64,000 nucleotides of DNA, taken from assembly GCA_019421345.1 (NCBI GenBank), contig JAHZFL010000001.1:213252-277251 (forward strand), written 5' to 3'. This document shows, piece after piece, positions 57,894 to 64,000 of the stretch; within the stretch, counting starts at the first letter, position 1; every line of letters starts with the position of its first letter. The notes beneath the pieces are model-generated. The model made no database searches. It had not been told where the DNA came from and worked only from the letters and a program-made list of their open reading frames with translations. The DNA is from Roseburia sp. Lineage in GTDB: Bacteria > Bacillota > Clostridia > Lachnospirales > Lachnospiraceae. The position numbers and the translations under genes were made by a program.

Positions 57894-57925
57894 TCACAGC
57901 CGGACTCCGAAAAGTCCGGCTGTGA
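57894..57925. terminator. Terminator between convergent genes
   Basis: A 13-bp perfect stem TCACAGCCGGACT/AGTCCGGCTGTGA around CCGAAA. On the minus strand it is followed by ATTTTATAC. The rest of the 57818-58120 gap holds a weaker CGAATTG/CAATTCG inverted repeat and no gene. Confidence 0.7.
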
Positions 57926-58120
57926 ATATAAAATAAAAGAATGCGAAAGCTTTTTTCATTACTAAAATCTTTACTTTCACCGACACACCATTATATTCCT
58001 TATCCATATAGGATCAATTCAACCTACTCCTGTCCCATTAGAATTTTATGAAATTGGGTGTATCTTTTTACATTTCAACGACAGTATCTTCAATACGTTT
58101 GATCCATTGAGTCCACATCA

Positions 58121-58828
58121 TTATTTATAGCTCTGATTTTTCGGAATCACAAGAATTTTTCCGCACATATTTACCCTTGTTCTCTTATCATATAACATAC
58201 CTTTTCTTTTTCTTTGAACATTTTGAAGCCTTCTAAACAAGACACAATCAGATATAACTTGAAATATTACACCAAAATTTTGTATATTAAAAATTTTTCT
58301 CTCCGTATTAAAATAATCGCTCCAGACAAACTCAGGTAATTCACTAAGATTACAATTTTTTAAATATAATTCCTGTTTATCTATTTTAAATTTTGTTAAA
58401 AAAATTGACTCTCTGCACAAATATTCTGAACCTTCATTTGCCTCTAAAAAACAGTAATGTGGTATTCCTTCATGATTGCATGGATAAACCACATAATTAT
58501 TTTTTAATTGTTGGTCTAAATCTGCTACTCCATGAATGCATACTATCTTTGCTTTAATTTCCGGAAAATATCTTCGGACAATATCAAGCATTTTGTCTAT
58601 ATCAAATATCTCTCCAACATAGCTCTCCTCACTGTTTATAAAATCAGTAATAATTTTTCTTGTTATCTTTTTCTTTTTAATAGGCTGTACCTTACTAATC
58701 CCGTAGATCAATGTATAAAATCCACATGTTGGACCAATTTGCTGATATGATATTAAACATACTACCATATCTTTTATCGCCTCACCCACTACTTGCGCCA
58801 GCTCTATACCTAGGCCAATTATTTTCAT
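58121..58828 (-). CDS. C39-like cysteine-peptidase fold protein, AT-rich
   Basis: 235 residues. SYQQIGPTCGFYTLIYGIS contains the Gln-x(4)-Cys box (Cys35) of papain-like C39 peptidases, and CNHEGIPHYCFLEAN offers the partner His124. The middle is charged and the end basic (RRLQNVQRKRKGMLYDKRTR). No membrane segment or signal peptide. Codon use is far more AT-rich than the neighbours, suggesting transfer. A peptidase that trims a short N-terminal peptide is possible; the sequence after the His is divergent, so activity is uncertain. It converges with the secreted metzincin. Confidence 0.55.
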   Translation of the reverse strand: MKIIGLGIELAQVVGEAIKDMVVCLISYQQIGPTCGFYTLIYGISKVQPIKKKKITRKIITDFINSEESYVGEIFDIDKMLDIVRRYFPEIKAKIVCIHGVADLDQQLKNNYVVYPCNHEGIPHYCFLEANEGSEYLCRESIFLTKFKIDKQELYLKNCNLSELPEFVWSDYFNTERKIFNIQNFGVIFQVISDCVLFRRLQNVQRKRKGMLYDKRTRVNMCGKILVIPKNQSYK

Positions 58829-58884
58829 CCCACTGAAAACAGCCTCCCTCTAACGCAGTACGACTCTCTGACCCCCCTCTCTAT

Positions 58885-59598
58885 TCAATCAAACAATATC
58901 TCATCCACCGTCACAAACGTATATCCTTCCTTCTCCAACTGGTCAATGATCTTAAACGCCGCCAGAACCGATGACTCCGACGCGTCATGAAGCAGAATAA
59001 TATCATTCTCCGTCACCTTATCCGTCACGCGCTTCGCGATCACATCCGAATTGTTCGTCTTCCAGTCCAGCGGATCAATATCCCATAACACCTCGATCAT
59101 CTTTGTCTCATAATCAAGATTACATTTCCAGCTTCCAAACGGCGGTCTGATATACTCGGGATATTCCCCGGTGATTGCATGGATCGCCTCGTTCGTCTTA
59201 TCGACCTGCTCGATCGCCGCCTCGTCGCAAAGATTTTTTAAATTTACATGTTCATAGGAATGCGTACCGATCAAATGTCCGTCTGCGTGAATCTCTGCAA
59301 CGATCTCAGGATATTTAACCACCTCTTTTCCGAGTAAAAAAAACGTGGCTTTCACACCACGTTCTTTTAAGCCGGAGAGAAGCATCCTCGTATAATCATT
59401 ATTCGGACCATCATCAAACGTGATCGCGACCAGCTTCCTGTCCGCATCCTCCGCGATCGTCTCAACGCCGCTTTCCCTCTCCGCCTTCACACCAAGCAGA
59501 ATCAGACACATTAGCGCCGTAAAAATCAACAGACCATTCGACGGCGGTTTCCGGTTTCTCTGTCTATATAACCTTGCAGCTATCAGCAACACTATCAC
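58885..59598 (-). CDS. Polysaccharide deacetylase, NodB family (CE4)
   Basis: 237 residues with an N-terminal membrane anchor (GLLIFTALMCLILLGVKA). CE4 motifs: catalytic base and metal Asp in VAITFDDGPNNDYT, metal histidines in LIGTHSYEHVNLKNL, RPPFGSWK, the LWDIDPLDWK loop and IILLHDASESSV. It removes acetyl groups from peptidoglycan or another wall glycan outside the cell. The start is uncertain: GTG 59598 or 59592, both close to AAAAAAGGTG. Confidence 0.9.
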   Translation of the reverse strand: MIVLLIAARLYRQRNRKPPSNGLLIFTALMCLILLGVKAERESGVETIAEDADRKLVAITFDDGPNNDYTRMLLSGLKERGVKATFFLLGKEVVKYPEIVAEIHADGHLIGTHSYEHVNLKNLCDEAAIEQVDKTNEAIHAITGEYPEYIRPPFGSWKCNLDYETKMIEVLWDIDPLDWKTNNSDVIAKRVTDKVTENDIILLHDASESSVLAAFKIIDQLEKEGYTFVTVDEILFD

Positions 59599-59638
59599 CT
59601 TTTTTACTCTGTCACTAAATCATATGCCGTTTTCTTAT

Positions 59639-60616
59639 TTATAAGAACTGCTCGCCGCCTTCTTCCTCATAATCATCATAATACAAATCGTTATAATCAT
59701 AGGAATCATAATAAGAATCATAGCTGTCATAATAAGTATCTGTCGGCGCACTGATGATAAACAGCATCCATAAAATAACGGATAACACAAGCGAGGCTGC
59801 GCCTGTCACAATTCCAACAATAGCTCCGCTTTTTTCCTTATTCATATTGAGCTGTATAATTCCAAGCACAATGGCTATGATTGCAATAATAAAATTCAGA
59901 CAGGTACAAAACATCAGCAGTGACACAATTCCAAGCACCATAGACGCCACGCCGACCGCAATCCCGTCTCCCTTTTTCTTAATTCTTGTTTCCATTGCCG
60001 GATTCCACTGTGCAGATTGATCCCACTGTGCGGACGAATTCCACTGTGCAGATTGATCCCACAGTGCCGGCTGATTCCATTCTCCCGCAGCGTTACCTAC
60101 TAGTGGCGCGCTCTGACGCAAAACCTTCTCATATGCAAGACGCGGCGCGCCGTCTGCCAAACGGATCACTCCGCAATATGCAAACCCTTCATGCGTCAAT
60201 ATATGCTGCATCACCCGGTTATCCATATGCGTATCGACCCTAAGACTGCTGCAGCCATGTGCCGCTGCCTGCTCCTCACACCACAAAAAGCACTGCCTTG
60301 CCACACCTCTTTGCCTGCGGGCGGATGCCAGACGGTGAACCGTTCCGTAAAGACCAGCGCTTCGCCATGCACCGTTTTCAATTCTCCCATAAGTTGCGTC
60401 TTCCCCCTCAATATAAGAAAAAACTGCCTCGATCTGCCCCTCATGCTCTAGCACATAGCTGACGCCACGCCCGATGTCATCAGCAATCAGCCCCCTCTGC
60501 GGATACCCCTGCTCCCACTGATTGGGATTTCCGGTCTGCGCCATATACTGCGCCGCCTGTGCATACATACGCATGACTTCTTCCAATTCTTCCATCCGTG
60601 TATTTCTGATCATCAT
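59639..60616 (-). CDS. GNAT acetyltransferase fused to a DUF4190 membrane domain
   Basis: 325 residues in four parts: a GNAT domain (1-165: ASARRQRGVARQCFLWCEEQ, NRVMQHILTHEGFAYCG); a Trp/Gln repeat linker (WDQSAQWNSSAQWDQSAQWN); a DUF4190-type pair of membrane helices (VGVASMVLGIVSLLMFCTCL, FIIAIIAIVLGIIQLNMNK, VGIVTGAASLVLSVILWMLF); and an acidic Tyr-rich tail (YYDSYDSYYDSYDYNDLYYD). An acetyltransferase tethered this way is unusual. A mis-joined pair of genes is possible, but the frame is open throughout. ATG 60616 was chosen with GGAGGAG upstream. Confidence 0.7.
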   Translation of the reverse strand: MMIRNTRMEELEEVMRMYAQAAQYMAQTGNPNQWEQGYPQRGLIADDIGRGVSYVLEHEGQIEAVFSYIEGEDATYGRIENGAWRSAGLYGTVHRLASARRQRGVARQCFLWCEEQAAAHGCSSLRVDTHMDNRVMQHILTHEGFAYCGVIRLADGAPRLAYEKVLRQSAPLVGNAAGEWNQPALWDQSAQWNSSAQWDQSAQWNPAMETRIKKKGDGIAVGVASMVLGIVSLLMFCTCLNFIIAIIAIVLGIIQLNMNKEKSGAIVGIVTGAASLVLSVILWMLFIISAPTDTYYDSYDSYYDSYDYNDLYYDDYEEEGGEQFL

Positions 60617-60711
60617 TGCTTTCTCCTCCATATGCACACGCTTTTTATACACAGCAGGTCTTGACGTGTGCGCACAAGCCCGCTGCCGAAAAAATTCTTC
60701 CTTTGATTTTT

Positions 60712-61182
60712 TCAGCACTCACTCCTCTCTCGTGTCATTGGATGCTCTTTGATATAACCTTCTAAAATCTCCGCAGCATCGCCAACCAATTCTTTGCAGG
60801 GACGTTTTTTATAATATTCCTCCGTGCGCGCCTCCGGCGTCGGCTCATCCCTCTTTCTCCCTAGTCCAAGCAACTCCCGGCATACGATAGCGCCGTTTCT
60901 TTTTTCAAATTCTGCCGCAAGCTCCTGTATGCGTGCATAGTGCTCCGCCTTCTCCTCCGCTGCCTTCGGACTGTCATACCCGTAAAGCATTCCTGCCGTC
61001 AAAAACATGCCGGAAACCGCTCCGCAGACCTCCCGCAGTCTTCCCATTCCCCCGCCAAACGAGGAGCTTAATGCTGCGGCTGTCGTCTGATCAAGTCCAT
61101 GCAGATCCGCAAACGCCAAAACGACAGCCTGCGCGCAATTATACCCCTCCTCAAACAATGCCATTGCCTTTTCCCTTCTCAT
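60712..61182 (-). CDS. C-GCAxxG-C-C family redox protein
   Basis: 156 residues with the family Cys set: YNCAQAVVLAF, REVCGAVSGMF, NGAIVCRELLG and KKRPCKELVGDAAEIL. Glycine-rich SFGGGMGR precedes the second Cys. The family is found in anaerobes and is thought to bind a cofactor or act in redox chemistry; no activity is established. ATG 61182 has GGAGG seven bases upstream. It overlaps the extended frame of the next gene. Confidence 0.85.
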   Translation of the reverse strand: MRREKAMALFEEGYNCAQAVVLAFADLHGLDQTTAAALSSSFGGGMGRLREVCGAVSGMFLTAGMLYGYDSPKAAEEKAEHYARIQELAAEFEKRNGAIVCRELLGLGRKRDEPTPEARTEEYYKKRPCKELVGDAAEILEGYIKEHPMTRERSEC

Positions 61183-61331
61183 AAAACCTCCTTTTCTGCT
61201 GTAACCGGACATTTTATAAAAAAATTGCCCCATCCTTATTTTTCTTATATTTTCACTATTCCTTTTATTCCTGATAATGTTATAATTATAGCATACTTAA
61301 GGAAGGAGCGGAACATTTTGTTCTGTAAAAT

Positions 61332-62783
61332 ATGAGCACATTAAATCTAACCTTATTGACCGATCTTTATGAGCTGACCATGATGCAGGGCTACTTTAAA
61401 AATCAAAACCACGACGTCGTCGTTTTCGACGCCTTCTACCGCACCAATCCCTGCGACGGAGGCTATGCGATCTGCGCAGGGCTCGCACAGGTCATCGACT
61501 ATATCGAGCACCTTCATTTTGATGCAGATGACATCCGGTACTTAAAAAGTCTCGGTATCTTTGACGATGATTTTCTCACCTACTTAAGCGGCTTTCATTT
61601 TTCCGGAGATATTTATGCCGTCCCGGAAGGAAGCGTCATCTTCCCGCGTGAGCCTCTCATCAAGGTAGTCGCGCCGATCATGGAAGCTCAGCTCATTGAG
61701 ACGGCTGTATTAAATATTTTAAATCACCAGTCCCTGATCGCCACAAAGGCAGCCAGAGTCTGCCATGCTGCGCAGGGCGACGGCGTCATGGAATTTGGTC
61801 TGCGCCGCGCGCAGGGACCGGACTCCGGCACTTACGGCGCAAGAGCTGCCATCATCGGAGGCTGCAAGGGAACGTCCAACGTACTTGCCGGGCAACTTTT
61901 TAACGTTCCGGTGCTCGGCACGCACGCACATAGCTGGATCATGAGCTTCCCGGATGAATATACCGCTTTTTCGGAATATGCACGCCTCTATCCTTCCGCC
62001 TGCATTTTACTTGTCGATACCTATGACACATTAAAATCAGGTGTTCCGAATGCGATCCGCGTCTTTAACGAGATGCGGGAAGCCAATATCCCGCTGACCT
62101 ATTACGGCATCCGTATGGACAGCGGCGACCTTGCCTATCTTTCCAAGGAGGTCCGAAAAATGCTTGATGCTGCCGGCTTCCCGGATGCGGTAATCTCGGC
62201 GTCCAACGATCTGGACGAATACCTCATCGAAAGCTTAAAACAGCAGGGTGCGACGATCACGTCATGGGGTGTCGGCACAAATCTGATCACCTCAAAGGAT
62301 AATCCGGCATTCGGCGGCGTCTATAAGCTTGCCGCCATCCATGAAAAGGACGGCACCTTCCAGCCAAAGATCAAGCTTTCCGAGAATATTGAAAAGGTTA
62401 CAAATCCTGGAAATAAAACATTTTACCGCGTTTATGATAAGGCAACCAAAAAGATCAAGGCAGACCTCATCTGCCTTGTCGACGAGGTATTTGATGAGGC
62501 GGATACCTTAAAGCTTTTTGACCCTGCCGCTCCGTGGAAAAAGACGCGGCTTGCGGGCGGTACTTATACGCTTCGCGAGATGCTCCTTCCCGTCATCCAG
62601 AATGGTCGGACTGTCTATCAGTCTCCCGACGTGATGGAAATCCGTCAGATTTGCGAACAGGAAAAAGACACGCTTTGGGAGGAGACGAAACGCTTTGTCA
62701 ATCCGCATGAGGTTTACGTTGATCTGTCCCAAAAGCTCTATGATATGAAGGCAGATCTGCTCAATAAAATGAACAGAGATTAA
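61332..62783 (+). CDS. pncB: Nicotinate phosphoribosyltransferase
   Basis: 483 residues. NAPRTase motifs: LLTDLYELTMMQGYFKNQNH, FDAFYRTNPCDGGYAICAGL, FGLRRAQGPDSGTYGARAAI, GTSNVLAGQLFNVPVLGTHA with the catalytic-site His, IRMDSGDLAYLSKEVRKML and SNDLDE. It makes nicotinate mononucleotide from nicotinate and PRPP for NAD salvage. The ribosome site AAGGAAGGAGCGG is some 20 bases upstream, but a GAACA/TGTTC hairpin (61313-61325) between them would bring it close to the ATG. TATAAT lies at 61281. Confidence 0.95.
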   Translation: MSTLNLTLLTDLYELTMMQGYFKNQNHDVVVFDAFYRTNPCDGGYAICAGLAQVIDYIEHLHFDADDIRYLKSLGIFDDDFLTYLSGFHFSGDIYAVPEGSVIFPREPLIKVVAPIMEAQLIETAVLNILNHQSLIATKAARVCHAAQGDGVMEFGLRRAQGPDSGTYGARAAIIGGCKGTSNVLAGQLFNVPVLGTHAHSWIMSFPDEYTAFSEYARLYPSACILLVDTYDTLKSGVPNAIRVFNEMREANIPLTYYGIRMDSGDLAYLSKEVRKMLDAAGFPDAVISASNDLDEYLIESLKQQGATITSWGVGTNLITSKDNPAFGGVYKLAAIHEKDGTFQPKIKLSENIEKVTNPGNKTFYRVYDKATKKIKADLICLVDEVFDEADTLKLFDPAAPWKKTRLAGGTYTLREMLLPVIQNGRTVYQSPDVMEIRQICEQEKDTLWEETKRFVNPHEVYVDLSQKLYDMKADLLNKMNRD

Positions 62784-62800
62784 TACCTCTTTGCAGACAT

Positions 62801-62832
62801 AGCGGAGGGGAGCGAAAACCCTCGCTCCCCTC
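62801..62832. terminator. Bidirectional terminator between pncB and the glycosyltransferase
   Basis: GAGGGGAGCG pairs with CGCTCCCCTC around a short AAAACCCT loop, followed by TTTCTT rightwards. It separates two convergent genes. Confidence 0.75.
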
Positions 62833-62836
62833 TTTC

Positions 62837-63850
62837 TTAATTAAATCCAACAACCTTTTGAGAGATCTTATAGGCAGCAACAGAAATTTTTCTGCCGCCC
62901 TTTCCCGGAAGATTCATCGTACTTCCCATAATCCCCGTACGCAGATGATGGAACAGACGAATATCCTTTTCCTTAATATATCTCCACAACTCACGTTTTT
63001 TCTCCAGATTTTCCGCCGTGCCGGAACGGATCAGCATGATCGTGGAGATGACCGTGATAATCTCCAGATAGTTAAACATGTACTTGCGCAGCTTACGGTT
63101 TGGAATCTTCCAGAGATCAAACGTATCTATCATCAGCTTATTGACATAAATCTGCTGGTCAATTCTTGAAATCATCACCTTTTCATTAACTGACTGATCC
63201 TCCCTGCCAATATAATAGCGGTAAAAATCAACATCCATGTAATACATGTTCCGCACATTCGGCAGCGGCTTGTAAACGTAAATATTATCTACATAAAACG
63301 TATGCTTTGGAAGCTCCAGACCACATTCCCGCAAAAGCTTGGTACGGTAGATCACGGAATGCATCAAAATATACTGCCCCTTACGGAAATGACCGGTGTC
63401 CTTCCATGAAAAAACTGTCTCCTTCGGCAGCGCACTGTAGCGGATCACCCGCTTATGCTTTGCGCCCTCCTTTTCATATACATAATTGGAAATCAGCATA
63501 TCGAGCGTGCTCTCTCCCCCTGCCAGCTCGTGCAGCTTGTCCAAAATCCTCCGGTACGCATCACCGTCTACCCAGTCGTCACTGTCCACCACCTTAAAAT
63601 AAAGTCCCGCTGCATTGCGGATCCCCGCATTTACCGCTTCTCCATGTCCTCCGTTCTCCTGATGGATCGCCCGGACAATTCCCGGATACCTGCGCTCATA
63701 TTCATCCGCAATCTCTCCCGTGCGGTCCTTAGACCCGTCATTTACCACGAGAATCTCAACGTCCTCCCCTCCTGGGAGCAGCGATTGAATACAATGTTCC
63801 ATATAAGCCTCTGAATTATAGCATGGTATCACAAATGTTAGTAGCTTCAT
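62837..63850 (-). CDS. Family 2 glycosyltransferase
   Basis: 337 residues. GT-A fold: LTFVIPCYNSEAYMEHCIQS, VEILVVNDGSKDRTGEIADE, NGGHGEAVNAGIRNAAGLYF and the DxD-like KVVDSDDWVDGDAY that binds the nucleotide sugar metal. The second half is variable, with a Tyr-rich region (YVDNIYVYKPLPNVRNMYYM), and gives no acceptor clue. No membrane helix is clear. AAGGAG precedes the ATG. Probably involved in a surface polysaccharide. Confidence 0.9.
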   Translation of the reverse strand: MKLLTFVIPCYNSEAYMEHCIQSLLPGGEDVEILVVNDGSKDRTGEIADEYERRYPGIVRAIHQENGGHGEAVNAGIRNAAGLYFKVVDSDDWVDGDAYRRILDKLHELAGGESTLDMLISNYVYEKEGAKHKRVIRYSALPKETVFSWKDTGHFRKGQYILMHSVIYRTKLLRECGLELPKHTFYVDNIYVYKPLPNVRNMYYMDVDFYRYYIGREDQSVNEKVMISRIDQQIYVNKLMIDTFDLWKIPNRKLRKYMFNYLEIITVISTIMLIRSGTAENLEKKRELWRYIKEKDIRLFHHLRTGIMGSTMNLPGKGGRKISVAAYKISQKVVGFN

Positions 63851-64000
63851 CTTTTCTCCTTCTGTGCCGCCCTCCTATTACATACAATTCCCGGCGCACT
63901 TTCGCATAACTGGTTACATTATACACATTTTCCGTGCATACGCAAAACTCTTTTTCTTAGAATTCTCTTAATTTCATCTAAAGCTTCTGCTTTTTGAATA

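Overview
The window looks like the chromosome of a motile, spore-forming Lachnospiraceae species (Roseburia/Agathobacter/Lachnospira type). The evidence is a typical clostridial flagellin start next to csrA, spoVA sporulation genes, a two-gene ThrE exporter, a SpoU/relQ/ABC-F housekeeping block and strong AGGAGG ribosome sites throughout. There is no rRNA, no complete tRNA, no CRISPR array and no recognisable transposase.

Left edge (1-1310): the 5' end of flagellin and csrA run leftwards. Beside them is a 0.7-kb segment holding a FimB-sized tyrosine recombinase. The segment is bounded by inverted copies of a 35-bp site built as 14-bp arms around a 7-bp spacer. A sigma-28-like promoter sits just inside the right copy and points outward. 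Inverting the segment would aim it at csrA-flagellin, so this reads as a phase switch for motility, at present in the orientation that does not feed csrA.

Mobile element (about 1287-9037): a small phage-satellite-like island is inserted exactly at the right crossover site and flanked by a 31/32-bp direct repeat. It has an integrase with arm-type repeats at both ends, a CI/Cro-like switch with two consensus promoters facing each other, an excisionase-like protein, several tiny proteins, an iteron-like array, a structured RNA with a terminator, a scaffold and a capsid protein, and its own sigma factor. I see no terminase, portal, tail or lysis gene. It also carries two antisense-regulated small hydrophobic ORFs. 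Related toxin/antisense modules occur outside the element at 9.1-9.4 kb (toxin killed by a nonsense codon) and 17.8-18.1 kb.

Nucleotide block (9.4-25.8 kb, leftward): purD, purN, purM and purE, an M29 aminopeptidase, an HD phosphohydrolase, small membrane proteins, pyrE, two GNAT acetyltransferases, pyrD, pyrK, pyrC, hflX, a TPR lipoprotein and an M19 dipeptidase. Purine and pyrimidine synthesis genes therefore sit in two adjacent leftward runs.

Central housekeeping (26-44.4 kb): glycogen phosphorylase, spoVAC/spoVAB/spoVAA with small companions, a ThrE-type exporter pair, an ABC-F ATPase, a small alarmone synthetase, a SpoU methyltransferase, pfkA, dnaE and clpB under CIRCE control.

Right part (44.6-64 kb): a large secreted protein with cell-wall-binding repeats; a PRD/AAA+ regulator with a cellobiose-type PTS (EIIA, EIIB, EIIC), a MupG-like protein and a 6-phospho-beta-glucosidase; a secreted metzincin protease behind a long leader; a C39-like protein; a polysaccharide deacetylase; a GNAT-DUF4190 fusion; a C-GCAxxG-C-C protein; pncB; and a family 2 glycosyltransferase. 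Stretches over 300 bases without a recognised gene are 4707-5596, 8886-9454, 12391-12918, 17580-18227, 36664-37016, 44319-44917, 56356-57109 and 57818-58120; what each holds is given in the entries.
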